From the NCBI RefSeq assembly GCF_019097595.1, contig NC_080734.1, forward strand, positions 6,292,892-6,356,891: a stretch of DNA of 64,000 nt, given 5' to 3'. The translations under genes were made by a program, and so were the position numbers. Positions within the stretch are counted from its first letter, which is position 1. Each line of letters begins with the position of its first letter. Below, one piece after another: positions 1 to 10,124 of this stretch. Origin of the DNA: Hemibagrus wyckioides (Eukaryota; Chordata; Actinopteri; Siluriformes; Bagridae). Under the pieces are notes generated by a model, which was not told the DNA's origin, did no database searches, and worked only from the letters and a program-made list of their open reading frames with translations.

Positions 1-526
1 TCTTGATGCTATAATCAAGTAATCTTTTTATTTTTCTCTACATTTCTCACTACTCCATTATCTAGGTCTGTCTATCCGGGAAACTCTGCTCATCTCAGCT
101 TTTTATCATGTGAAAGCTACAAACCTGATAAAATAAAGGATAACAATCATCCTAATAGACACACGAAGCCAGATACCATTGGCAATGTTGGCAACTCTCT
201 CGCTAGTAATAATTTTCAGTACACAGTGTGTGACAAAGCAATGGATGTGATTGCAATTAAACACTATAATAAAAGCAGAAAAATCCAAATCATGGGACGA
301 ATACAAGGTCAGAACATAGCACAGATGTGGGTCAGGGGATGAACACAAATAGAGTAGATTAGGCAAAAACAAATTTGTGAAACAAAATGCCAGGCAGTAA
401 TCCAAAAACACACAAAAAAACAATATAACAATCAGAGGCTTGGTAAAGTCAGATGTATGGCACAAAGTCAAAGCGATTAGGAGAGTTAGAGCCTCTTTTA
501 TAGTGTGTATTTGAAGTAGAAGCCTT
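1..526. other. Unassigned A+T-rich sequence
   Basis: No exon, tRNA or recognisable transposon domain is visible. The A-rich top strand with scattered short direct motifs resembles old LTR-element flanks seen near 33.0 and 36.0 kb, but I cannot align it convincingly. The 121-codon minus-strand open frame at 106-471 has no recognisable motif and is treated as chance. Confidence 0.3.
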
Positions 527-757
527 TATTATTGTCACATGAAATTCTTACATTGCATACCTCAACTTTGTAAGTAGGGGTCAGAGCACAGGCTCAGCCA
601 TGAGACAGTGCCCCTGGAGCAAAGAGGGTTAAGGACCTTGCTCAGGGGCCCAACAGTGGCAGCTTGGCAGTGCTGGGGCTTAAACCACCATCCAATGGAT
701 AACCCAGAACCTTAGCCACTTGAGCTACCACTGCCCTCGTCCAGATGTCAGGTGATT
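527..757 (-). repeat. tRNA-derived SINE, reverse orientation
   Basis: Read on the minus strand, the right end starts with a tRNA-like head. It has an A-box-like stretch over the complement of ctcaagtggctaagg and a B-box-like stretch over the complement of ggggcttaaacc. The body contains the phrase ttgctcaggggcccaacagt, shared by several SINEs in this window. The left part (about 530-640) differs from the tail of the other SINEs, so this is a separate subfamily. No clean target duplication was found. Confidence 0.7.
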
Positions 758-1265
758 AGGAACTATTTGGCTGCTGTGATTTCTGGGAAGTGTATTTCAG
801 AGTCGCCATCCTCATAGCCCGCAGTGTATTCTGGGAAGTGGGGTTTGTGGCCTGCATGGATCTGGCACAGTGGGGTCCAAACTTTTGAGAGCAGTGAAAA
901 AAATGCTTCTGTTTGACTTTTTTTTTTATTTAACAAAGGTTTTCATTACAAATTCTATCAGTAAAGAGAAAAGTAGAGTCTTAGTTTGTGTAAAAACCAA
1001 TAATCCATGTCAGAGCAAATCTATCAGCATGTCACCTGAAGTAGATGGGATAAGACTCATGGGAAATCTGAAAGGAGTTAACATATCTGCATAAGAAATT
1101 TGACATTATCACAAACTTAACTTGTGACCTAAAGAAGTTTCTAGATTTCCTTTTTTGTTTTAGAATTTTCAAAATTGTTCTGTTTCTTTTCAGTTTTAAA
1201 TAAATAAAAAAAATCCCAAATTTTCAATGTTGCCTCTGGACTTTTGACCTTTGGACTTCACTGTG
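758..1265. other. No recognisable feature
   Basis: Mixed-composition sequence followed by A+T-rich sequence. The 74-codon plus-strand frame at 870-1094 lacks any domain, and its stop-free stretch is mostly low complexity. Confidence 0.3.
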
Positions 1266-1930
1266 TATTTACATTTACATTTGGCAGACATCCATATCCA
1301 GAGCGATGTTCTAAAGTGCTGTGAGGTCTCTAACAGTAAATACATCGATCCTGGTTCACTAGGTCACAGACTACATATACCATGAGTCTAAAAGTTTGTT
1401 GGGATTAAATATAGCACATAGGCTAACAAACAGGGAAAAAAATGTCTCAGGAAGAGGAAGGTCTTAACCTGTTGTTTGTTTGGACATCAAGGGGAGGTTC
1501 ATTCCTCTACCTGGATGCCAAAACAGAGAAGAGTCTTGATGGATGTCTTCCTTGTACCCTGTGAGATGGTCGAGCAGTGCTGGAGGATTGGAGGAAGCGT
1601 GGTGCAGTGGGGGGGTGGGGGGGGGTGATAAGTGTGTTGAGGTAAGTGGGTGCTGGTTTGTTTTGGGCTTTTTAGGCACTTGTTTTAAATCTGATGCAGG
1701 TTGATACCAGAGGCCACTGAAGGGAGTGTAGCAATGGGGTGGAGAACTTCAGATCGTTGAATACAAGGCATGCAGCTGCGTTCTGGATCATTTGCAGAGG
1801 TTGAATGGTGCTCAGAGGCAGACCTGCTAGGAGAGAGTTGCAGTAGTCCAGTCACAAAATGACAAGAGACTGAACAAGCACCTGAGCTGCCTGTTTGGAT
1901 AAAAATCTTTCAGTACAGTAGACGGCTTTC
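1266..1930 (-). repeat. Long dispersed retroelement-like repeat, reverse orientation
   Basis: The left edge (about 1270-1315) is the reverse complement of the fish SINE/LINE tail that reads as 'ctggat...tgccaaatg...aaatgtaaat' on the minus strand. The remaining 600 bp, including 'tgcagtagtccagtc' and 'acaagagactgaacaagcacc', resembles a mid-repetitive teleost sequence. A G-run sits at about 1609-1627. I cannot assign the family, and the 71-codon frame at 1464-1679 is not supported as a gene. Confidence 0.45.
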
Positions 1931-3085
1931 TGCCATAGTCTGTTTATTAATCTGTAAAATACTGCTTGTGTTCCTTTATTTTATTGAGCACTGAACATTG
2001 TACTATTACTGACTCGAGTCTACACAAGCGTAAGTTCAAGGTCGGACTTGTCCGTAACCGAGGCATGCAAACACTATCAGTGTTACAGTTTGGTCTCTAA
2101 CTCTTACAAAACACTGACACAGACACTGTAGACTCTTTCCACAGAAATCCTATATTATGGTACAATGATTATACCTGTAAATTATTTGTGCAGTGTCCTA
2201 CCTTGTCGATAGACCAAGTACCTGTTATACTGTTATAGAAAACGAATTAACACTTAATCACCAATCAGAAAAGAGCAATCAAGCATGCTGTGGATTAATT
2301 ATATATAAAATTACATAAATGATGTACAGCAGATGAAGTGTGATGGCTTTGTTACTGGTTCGGTTATTGATTACTTATCAACTTCATACCTTGTTATCGA
2401 GCAATTTTCAGGAGGATTCTAAACATACTGTAGCAGATGAAGACGAACTTTTACAGGGTGCTAAAATTTCCATGGGAAGGCCAGGGTAAAGATGAATGGG
2501 AAGACGAAGAAGCAGAGACATTTCGAAAGAAAGAGCGAGAATCTACCCACCTAAAGCACTTTTTCATGAGAAACAGGCTTGAGGTAGTAATTAATAGTAA
2601 TTATCATTGCAGCAAGCTGTGCTGAGGAAGATGCCGAATGGAGACAGGAAAGAGTAATTATGGTCATCCAGGACTGAAGATAAAAAAACTACAGCCTCCA
2701 ACTATCTATTACGGACATTCTGTGCATGTGTGTGGGTGCCTGAGACTTTGGAGTGTTGTCTTCAAGATTGTACTCATGACCACTTACAGTCAGTATTTGA
2801 AGATAAATTTGTAGATAAATACTTTAATATTTACGATATAAATGAGTTGATAGACCCCGAGTGAAAGCTAACAGCAAAAGGCAGAATGCATGTTCGGTGT
2901 AGAACGCTCTGACATGGCTTATATATTATGATAATAAATGTGAGAAGGCACGACGCTAATTCAAAAGCAAACTGTTTTCCAGTAGACTGCCTTGCTGAAT
3001 GTTGGCTCACATCACATTGCGTAATTAGCTTTATCCATCTCATTATGCTACAGTAATGGATTTCTGAGTGAATGAGATCAATAAA
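1931..3085. other. No recognisable feature
   Basis: A+T-rich sequence without terminal repeats, SINE boxes or a domain-bearing frame. The short frames at 2437-2625 (charged, Lys/Glu-rich) and 2831-3097 have no motif I recognise. Confidence 0.3.
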
Positions 3086-3335
3086 TCTTATGCACAATTT
3101 TTATACAACAGAAAGAGCTGGGACTATTTGTGTCATGTCTCAGCAAGGCATTGATTAGATATTTCAGAGCTTTTTGTACTATGTTTTAGACAAAGTCTGG
3201 GAAAATTACCTTCAATGACTCATCTTTATCCAATGAAATGCCCTCTAAGATCCCTGGGGATGGGTTTTACTCTACAGTAGCAGCTCGGTATCAGCAAACA
3301 TGATTCATCTGAGTTTTTTTGGCTGTACAATATTC
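3086..3335 (+). repeat. Paired dispersed repeat, copy 1
   Basis: This is an alignable but diverged copy of 6895-7150. Shared landmarks in the same order are 'cagaaagagctg', 'tttatccaatgaaatg', 'ggtctttctctgcag' (degenerate here as 'ggttttactctacag'), 'cagcaaacatg' and 'catctg'. No terminal repeats or coding capacity are evident. The family is unidentified. Confidence 0.5.
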
Positions 3336-3477
3336 CTTTATTTCCAACTATTTGAGATAAAAATGGTTGGATTTTATTTCTTTTATGACGGACACTTTTC
3401 TGAATGCTTTACTTAGAACTTCAGACTGATCGAAAAACCGATTGAGATTGAGTTTTTCTACACTGCTGTGGTTCATC

Positions 3478-3680
3478 CTTCAGTTGTTGTGGCTCTGCTT
3501 CTTTGGCTGCGCCCTGTTCAAAGTTGCCAGTTCAGATCATTCAATTCACATATTTGACTTTGATCCGGTTTTACACCGGATGCCCTTCAATTTTATCCAG
3601 GCCTGGGACTGGAACTGAGAGTTAACCCCTCAATGGCTGTATTGAACCATCAAGGACTGTAGTTTTTTTGTCAGTAACTC
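3478..3680 (-). repeat. SINE with (AAC)n-type tail, reverse orientation, degraded
   Basis: This is the reverse complement of the SINE at 6060-6527. The shared phrases, read on the plus strand, are 'ttttacaccggatgccctt', 'ttttatccaggcctgggac' and 'gagagttaacccctcaa'. The tail side (left) reads 'gttgttgtggctctgcttctt', the complement of an AAC-rich end. Confidence 0.65.
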
Positions 3681-4175
3681 TTTTAGCTATAACGCTACTA
3701 TCCAGACCCCCACAGTCTCCCTGTGATGCCCTGATGGCTATCCGTCCATGTCGGCTTCACTGACAGCCAACTGCATATTAAACATGTATGACTTTGCACA
3801 CACCCATATCCTTGTCTTATCTAGGGTGATCATCACTGTTAAAATGAACAGGTTTGGGTATAATAATAATACACTAAGAATTTATCTGCTCTTCATATTT
3901 AAGTAGTGAGTTCAGTTTGTTTACATTTGGAAGGGAGTGGTGCATCATAAAATCTTATCTGTGTAGATAGTGAAGTCAGTCAACAGAGTCTAGTATCTGG
4001 AATCTGATCTGAGGCATTAATGTTGTGCAACACAATATTGTGTCTGACTGAACACTACAGGAGATTTTATTTCTTCTTAAAGACTCTATAGTCAGATCGA
4101 TTATCCTGCACGAGGGAAACAAAGATTTATTGCATCACGGTTTCTAGTGAAGAAAAAAAAAACGTGTCTTTTCAT
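3681..4175. other. No recognisable feature
   Basis: No repeats with definable edges and no supported frame. Short A-runs only. Confidence 0.3.
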
Positions 4176-4179
4176 TTCC

Positions 4180-4390
4180 AATGTTTGGTCCCGCCTCTCG
4201 TCACTTTAATTACAGCACCGTTCCTGTCAGCTAAGGATACCACCAGTGTCTTCCTGTCAATTTAAGCCCACTCTTTCACTGCCTGGTTGCACAATTCAGC
4301 TACTCTTCGTGGTTCCTATTTTGGTGTTTCTCCTGCTGTTCCAAATAATCACAAGTTTTCTATGGGATTGAGATCTGGTGCTTTTTTTGT
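4180..4390 (-). mobile_element. Probable Tc1-like transposase relic
   Basis: The minus strand at about 4355-4381 reads through a PDLNPIE-type motif (complement of 'tatgggattgagatctggtg'), the signature around the third catalytic residue of Tc1/mariner DDE transposases. Upstream on that strand the frame is broken by stops. No terminal inverted repeats remain, so family assignment rests on this motif alone. Confidence 0.4.
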
Positions 4391-4404
4391 TTTTTTGCTC
4401 CATC

Positions 4405-4530
4405 GTTAACTTCAATTCAGTTTTATCAGCACAGTGCTATATTTAGCAATAGACTATGTCACGAAGCAGCTTTACAGATATCTGGATATCAGTTTAGATC
4501 CATAATGATTAAAAAAATCCCGAGATGACA
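4405..4530 (-). repeat. Dispersed repeat ending in a 'gctatacaaata' motif, reverse fragment
   Basis: The stretch 'ttcaattcagttttatcagc' ... 'gtgctatatttagcaa' ... 'gcagctttacaga' matches in order the right end of the repeats at 36280-36505 and 39350-39560, in reverse complement. It is a decayed fragment of that family. Confidence 0.45.
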
Positions 4531-4749
4531 ATAGAACGAGAGAAAAAGACTCAAGTAACCTTACTTTTACACGTCCTGACCCATGTCATTTACATTACAG
4601 TGCATGTACATTTCCATGACATTCAAATGAAATATATAATGTAAATGCAAATGCAAAAGTATGGCGACCTTGAGACGCAAAAGTAAAGAACAATAAAGAA
4701 AATGTTCAGTAGTGAAAGGGTGTTCAGTATGATGTTTAGTCAGTATGTA

Positions 4750-5310
4750 CAGTGGAGCAAAACAAATGATCAAATCCAAAAACACACACGCAAATCCAGG
4801 AACAAAATAACAAAAGGACAATTCTGGCAAACCAGAAAAGGTAGGTATACTTTGCGAATGGAATTCTTACAGCTGATTGGACGAGACATCTGTCACTCAA
4901 AATATACAAGAAATAGGAAACTTTACTTCTTGTACATGTGTAGAGTTCATTTTCAATAGTTTAACTTTAAATCCAAGAAAATAACAATCATATTTATATT
5001 CATAAGAAAATGGAATTCATTCAAAGCGACTTCGATGAAGGACGTGATTTTGGATATACTGATAGCGTATCATGGCATAAAGATTAGTTTGCGATCTCTA
5101 AAAACACACCTAAAGAATGCAGGTATAAGCTAGAAGAGCAATAAGAACAGAGAAATCAACTTTTTACTGCTGCAGCCTGCTGTACCTTCCTGTATATCTT
5201 GAGTGACAGATGTCTCATCCAATCAGCTGTAAGAATCGCAAACTATACCAACCTTTTCCGCTTTGTCTGTTTTCGGATTTGTTATTTTGTTTTGCACTTC
5301 TCGACCACTG
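4750..5310. mobile_element. Foldback MITE with TA duplication and CAGTGG ends
   Basis: The ends read CAGTGG (4750) and CCACTG (ending 5310), each next to TA (4748-4749 and 5311-5312). Long imperfect inverted arms follow. Block 4864-4901 and the reverse complement of about 5203-5240 agree over roughly 38 bases with one mismatch, and similarity continues outward through an 'aaaaggt...ggtata...tttgcga' block toward both ends. The unpaired centre (about 4910-5200) holds a 25-codon ATG frame from 5010 (N-terminus MEFIQSDFDEGRDFGY) that could be a transposase remnant, but I do not recognise it. The TA target site and CAGT-type ends fit the Tc1/pogo superfamily. Confidence 0.7.
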
Positions 5311-5312
5311 TA

Positions 5313-6059
5313 AGTATGTGAAGGAATCCTGGGATGAGCACAGGATGATCTGGTTGGTTACAGCAGAAGCAGCTCTTGGGTACAAATCTACAGTGTGCAG
5401 GTGAGTGTATTTACTCTCACAGTAATCTAATAGGTCACACGGTTTGGTTTGACCTCATGCACACATGCATTCAGCTGTCATCCTCGATAGTGGGAGTGTC
5501 AGTGGTGTGACATGTTTGGACATGAAGAACAAAAGACAGCATCAGATACCTGAAACCAAACTGACCGTCCAATTTTAATCTCCATTTGTACACAACTACT
5601 GACATTGATACGACTCACCTCTTGGTGCATGTGACTAATTCTTTGTCTGAGAAGTTTATTATAATCTTAATCATTTCTTAACCATTTTTTAATAATGTGT
5701 TGGTTAATGGAAGATACCTGAAGCAAGCCACTGCATCATTTGAAATTGTCAATTATCACTTTTCTTCACGCATATTCAGCAAAGTAACAGATGCCTATAT
5801 CCCCTGGTATCAAGGGTTCCAAGAGTGGAAAATGTTAGCTATGTTTCCTAGAGAGTAGAGTTGTGCTTAGAATGCAAGGAAAAAGATTTTGTCTTTATGT
5901 GGACATGAATAACGAGTTAGATATGACACTTGCAGGACAGCTGAATACTGCATTCTGTGACATGATAATGCTGGATGATGTACTTTGGCCGGTGACGGTC
6001 ATGCTGATTTAAATAGCCAAGCATACTTTTATAGTTTGGAAAATAAAATAAATTACATT
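5313..6059. other. No recognisable feature
   Basis: Single-copy-looking sequence of moderate A+T content without boxes, inverted ends or a supported frame. Confidence 0.3.
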
Positions 6060-6292
6060 TAGTGGTCCTGGTGGTCCAGTGGCAGGATCCCGCTCTCTCA
6101 TTGCTACGTCCCAGGTTTGATTCCTGATCCCAGCCACTGAAGGGTTAACTGTCAGTGCCGGTTCTAAGCCTGGATAAAATGGGAGGGTTGAATCAGGAAG
6201 GGCATCCGGTGTAAAACTGTACCAAATTGAAAAATGCGGACCAAATGATCTGCTATGAACAGGGAGGAGCCGAAAGAACAACAACAACATTT
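6060..6292 (+). repeat. tRNA-derived SINE with (AAC)n tail, copy a
   Basis: The head 'ggtggtccagtggcaggatc' and the B-box-like 'ggtttgattcctg' (about 6115-6127) resemble a tRNA-derived pol III promoter. The body carries 'gaagggttaactgtcagtgc', 'cctggataaaatgggagggt' and 'gggcatccggtgtaaaac', and ends in an AAC-repeat tail. A second copy follows directly at 6300-6527. Confidence 0.75.
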
Positions 6293-6299
6293 GGTAGAA

Positions 6300-6527
6300 T
6301 TTTGGGTCCCTGGTGGTCCAGGGGCAGAATCATACACTCTCACTCTCATTCCCAGGCAGGAAACTGACCCAGCCTCTGAAGGGTTAACTCTCAGTGCCGG
6401 TCCCAAGCCTGGATAAAATGGGAGGGTTGCGTCAGGAAGGGAATCTGGAGTAAAACCTGTGCCAAAATCAAAAGGTGGTGACCCCAAATGCAGAGCAGAC
6501 AAAAACAACAACAACAACAACAACATT
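6300..6527 (+). repeat. tRNA-derived SINE with (AAC)n tail, copy b
   Basis: Head-to-tail neighbour of the previous SINE with the same modules in the same order: 'ggtggtccaggggcagaatc', 'gaagggttaactctcagtgc', 'cctggataaaatgggagggt', and a longer (CAA)n tail at about 6505-6525. The B box is degraded. The two minus-strand frames of 93 and 120 codons here only translate the SINE pair and are not genes. Confidence 0.75.
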
Positions 6528-6589
6528 CATTAGAAAATATCTTGGGCTGATACAAATATAAATAATATATTAGCTGTATTTATTAGCTG

Positions 6590-6855
6590 TATTGTGTACT
6601 GGTCAGTGCTGCTCTGTTCCTTGTTAACTGTTATACTGCTCTGTCCTGCACTGTTTGCAGACATTTGCACACATGCATATTATGTTGTACTGTGTAGTAT
6701 ACTTAGTTCTGTGTTGTCTTATGTAGCTTATGTAGCTCTGTGTTGTATGTAGCATCACATTCCTGAAGGTCCGTTGTTTCCTTTCACTGTGTACTGCACC
6801 AGTAGTATATAGTTGAAATGACAATTTATGAAATGTAGCAGAGGTTGAAAACCTG
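6590..6855 (+). repeat. Non-LTR retroelement 3'-UTR-like repeat
   Basis: The sequence ends with 'cactgtgtactgcaccagta', 'tatagttgaaatgacaa', which resembles the 3' tail of a teleost non-LTR element family from general familiarity. Upstream is a T/G-rich, C-poor run typical of such tails. No coding part is retained. Confidence 0.45.
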
Positions 6856-6894
6856 CCAGAGCATTTTTGATTAAAAAAATTCATTCAGAGCATT

Positions 6895-7150
6895 CAGATC
6901 ATTTTTGAACTGCACGTTTTTATATGAACCAGAAAGAGCTGTGACTGTGTTATATATTTTTTAATAATTTTTTATAATTTAGAGAAAAATTATTTTGGTG
7001 ATTCATTCTGTACTAATACGTGTTTATCCAATGAAATGATCTCTAGAATGTACAGGTCCCACCTCAGGAGACGGGTCTTTCTCTGCAGTTGTAGCTTGTT
7101 AGCAGCAAACATGGTGCATCTGTGTGTGTTTGTTTTGTTGGCGCAACCAT
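6895..7150 (+). repeat. Paired dispersed repeat, copy 2
   Basis: Second copy of the repeat at 3086-3335, with the same landmark order ('cagaaagagctg', 'tttatccaatgaaatgatct', 'ttctctgcag', 'agcagcaaacatggtgcatctg'). It lies just upstream of the Tc1 element. Confidence 0.5.
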
Positions 7151-7250
7151 TTTTTTCTTTTATACTAACCATTCCTTGCTTGATATAAAAAAAAAGGATG
7201 AGGGTGTAGTTTTTATGAGCTAGTGGCTATGTGACAGACAGGTTTATATA

Positions 7251-7279
7251 CACTATATTGCCAAAAGTATTTGCTCACC
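7251..7279 (+). repeat. Tc1 copy 1 left terminal inverted repeat
   Basis: 29-bp end, preceded by TA at 7249-7250. It differs from the right arm by one base (T in place of C at the 22nd position). Confidence 0.9.
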
Positions 7280-7384
7280 CATCCAAATAATCAGAATCAG
7301 GTGTTCCAATCACTTCCATGGCCACAGGTGTATAAAATCAAGCACCTAGGCATGCAGACTGTTTTTACAAACATTTGTGAAAGA

Positions 7385-8425
7385 ATGGGTTGCTCTCAGG
7401 AGCTCAGTGAATTCCAGCGTGGAACTGTGATAGGATGCCACCTGTGCAACAAATCCAGTCGTGAAATTTCCTCGCTCCTAAATATTCCACAGTCAACTGT
7501 CAGCTGTATTATAAGAACGTGGAAGTGTTTGGGAACGACAGCAACTCGAAGTGGTAGGCCACGAAGTGGTAGGCCACGTAAACTGACGGAGCGGGGTCAG
7601 CGGATGCTGAGGCGCATAGTGCGAAGAGGTCTCCAACTTTCTGCAGAGTCAATCGCTACAGACCTCCAAACTTCATGTGGCCTTCAGATTAGCTCAAGAA
7701 CAGTGAGCAGAGAGCTTCATGGAATGGGTTTCCATGGCCGAGCAGCTGCATCCAAGCCATACATCACCAAGTGCAATGCAAAGCGTCGGATACAGTGGTG
7801 TAAAGCACGCCGCCACTGGACTCTAGAGCAGTGGAGACGTGTTCTCTGGAGTGATGAATCGCGCTTCTCCATCTGGCAATCTGATGGACAAGTCTGGGTT
7901 TGGCGGTTGCCAGGAGAACGGTACTTGTCTGACTGCATTGTACCAAGTGTAAAGTTTGGTGGAGGGGGGATTATGGTGTGGGGTTGTTTTTCAGGAGCTG
8001 GGCTTGGCCCCTTAGTTCCAGTGAAAGGAACTCTGAATGCTTCAGCATACCAAGACATTTTGGACAGTTCCATGCTCCCAACTTTGTAGGAACAGTTTGG
8101 AGCTGGCCCCTTCCTCTTCCAACATGACTGTGCACCAGTGACCAAAGCAAGGTCCATAAAGACATGGATGACAGAGTCTGGTGTGGATGAACTTGACTGG
8201 CCTGCACAGAGTCCTGACCTCAACCCGATAGAACACCTTTGGGATGAATTAGAGCGGAGACTGAGAGCCAGGCCTTCTCGTCCAACATCAGTGTGTGACC
8301 TCACAAATGCGCTTCTGGAAGAATGGCCAAAAATTCCCATAAACACACTCCCAAACCTTGTGGACAGCCTTCCCAGAAGAGTTGAAGCTGTTATAGCTGC
8401 AAAGGGTGGACCAACGTCATATTGA
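7385..8425 (+). pseudogene. Tc1-family DD34E transposase, one nonsense codon
   Basis: This would cut and paste the element by binding its inverted repeats in the nucleus. From the ATG at 7385 the frame spans 346 residues, the usual Tc1 length. An in-frame ATG at 7352 would add 11 residues. The N-terminal helix-turn-helix region (about 1-50, with [14 protein letters not shown]) is followed by a GRPR stretch at 57-65, present twice here because of a 9-bp in-frame gain relative to the other copy. The second DNA-binding half runs to about 140. The catalytic triad is D157 (in SDESRFS), D248 (in QHDCAPV) and E283 (in PDLNPIEHLW), with 34 residues between the last two, and a glycine-rich box lies at 192-200. 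Codon 235 is TAG (8087-8089), where the family has Trp. Downstream the frame continues intact to the TGA at 8423-8425. The truncated product lacks D248 and E283 and should be inactive. Confidence 0.93.
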
Positions 8426-8478
8426 ACCCTATGGATTAGGAATGGGATGTCACTTAAGTTCATATGTGAGTCAAGGCA

Positions 8479-8507
8479 GGTGAGCGAATACTTTTGGCAA
8501 TATAGTG
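8479..8507 (-). repeat. Tc1 copy 1 right terminal inverted repeat
   Basis: Inverted partner of 7251-7279, followed by TA at 8508-8509. Confidence 0.9.
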
Positions 8508-8509
8508 TA

Positions 8510-9190
8510 TATTAAAAGAAATTAAACAAATGTTTCAGGTTAAGGCCACACCCACTTTCAGTTAAAATCCGAAATTAGATGCAGTTGCAGATCCATGCAC
8601 GCAAGAACTACAGTACATACCCTTATTGTCAGTTTCTGTTTAGGCGCTGAATGTTTAATGTTTACTGAATTATATGCTTTGAGAAAAATAACCATGTAAT
8701 AAGGCACACATACAGAATCCACATAGTTTCTGTAGCTAATAGCTGTTTAGTGGTTTTCTGCCAGTGTGATTTATCACATTAAATAGTCAACAAGATTTCC
8801 CAAAGATTGCATTACACACGTTTTCCCTTTCCATCAAATTACAGCAGCGGCGCTCGGGTGTTCACATAAAGCAAAGGTGTGAGAGCTTTTCTTATATAAG
8901 CTCACAGTGTGAAATGGAAATGATAATTGAATTTTTCTTCCGTAAAGTTAAAGAGAAATTCCAGCGAGTTAAATAATAAAATATATATATATATAAACAT
9001 GGTCATGATTTGAGTGTATTATCTCTAGAGTTTAAAAATTCTGTGTATTACTAGTGTGTAAAAAGAGCAGCTTTGATTTAATCGTGGACTTAACTGATTG
9101 GTCAAGACAGTAACATTATAATGATGTGTGTTCAATATGTTTATTAGGATGTAGTGGAAATTTTAAAATGTCTACAGCCAGCTAAAATAC
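8510..9190. other. No recognisable feature
   Basis: A+T-rich sequence, with a short (TA) run at about 8980-8993. No frame or repeat with edges. Confidence 0.3.
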
Positions 9191-9191
9191 A

Positions 9192-9245
9192 TAGCATTTT
9201 GAGGATTATATGATAAATTAGCATTTTGAGGATTATATGATAAAT
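9192..9245 (+). repeat. Perfect 27-bp tandem duplication
   Basis: The unit beginning 'tagcattttgaggattata' occurs at 9192-9218 and is repeated exactly at 9219-9245, a recent two-copy tandem duplication. Confidence 0.9.
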
Positions 9246-9940
9246 CTGGCATGATTAGTACTGGTGAATCTAATTAGAGACATGAATGATCAAAGGAAAA
9301 ATGGTTAGTTTGGATTAAAAAAGAAATATATAACACACTTTTTAAAAAAATGTGCATTTATGTGACTCAGTAGTGCAGTGATGGACAGCGCTGGATCGAT
9401 AAAGTCATGTCTGCTTTATCTGCCTGCTGAAAGAGGACATCTTTTACTGGATGATGGACATCTGTACTTACTCAGCCACTGATCAGCATGGATTCTTTCC
9501 AGTGGTTTTTGAGGCTTCTTTGGGTTTACGCATTGACATTTACACTGACTGATGGATTGATTATCTTTATAAAGGCCACATATGAGGGCAGAGGTCGCAG
9601 TCTGTCAGGATTCTGAAGAGTAGCAGCTAAATAAATCAACTGGAATTCCTACAGCTCAGTGTGGTGAAGTCAGCACAGGTTTAGAGGCAAGTCTAATGAT
9701 AGTAAGACTTTAATTTAGGTAACAAGCTTTCTCCATGCTGGGCTTTTAATAATGGTGTCGTAGTATAATTGCTGATTCAGCTGCAAAATGTCAAAATGTT
9801 TTAAAACTACAGAAATAAAACACTTGGGTGCTGTTATAATATTCTGTTATTTTTTATCTGCCAAAAAAATTCATTTTTATTACTTCTTATTTAATAAATA
9901 AATTGAATTAATTAACAACATGAATCTATTTATTTATGTA
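9246..9940. other. No recognisable feature
   Basis: No domain-bearing frame or repeat boundaries. The last ~100 bases become increasingly A+T rich toward the TTA array. Confidence 0.3.
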
Positions 9941-9947
9941 TTTATTG

Positions 9948-10010
<63 letters not shown>

Positions 10011-10062
10011 ACTAACAATTATTGTTATTATTATTGTTATTATTATTGTTATTATTATTAAT
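9948..10062 (+). repeat. (ATT)n microsatellite, interrupted
   Basis: A near-pure ATT run at 9948-10008 is followed by interrupted ATT/GTT units to about 10062. The Leu-rich 73-codon frame beginning at 10022 is a translation of this array, not a gene. Confidence 0.9.
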
Positions 10063-10124
10063 TTATTTATTTATGTTACAATTTCTTTATTTATTTTATT
10101 TATTTTATTATTTTATTTTATTTC

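Larger units (their letters stand above)
7251..8507 (+). mobile_element. Tc1-like transposon, copy 1 (near complete)
   Basis: The terminal inverted repeats start CACTATATTGCCAAAAGTAT and agree over 29 bp with one mismatch (7251-7279 against 8479-8507). The element is bounded by TA on both sides (7249-7250 and 8508-8509), the Tc1/mariner target site. Total length is 1257 bp. It contains one full-length transposase reading frame in the same orientation, broken by a single nonsense codon. It is nearly identical to the element at 57014-58261, which lies in opposite orientation and is 9 bp shorter. The low decay suggests fairly recent insertion. Confidence 0.95.

Noticed and set aside
7717..8463. 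248-codon minus-strand frame, and its counterpart at 57058-57804
   Set aside because: Antisense shadow of the Tc1 transposase. The complementary strand explains its conservation between the two copies.
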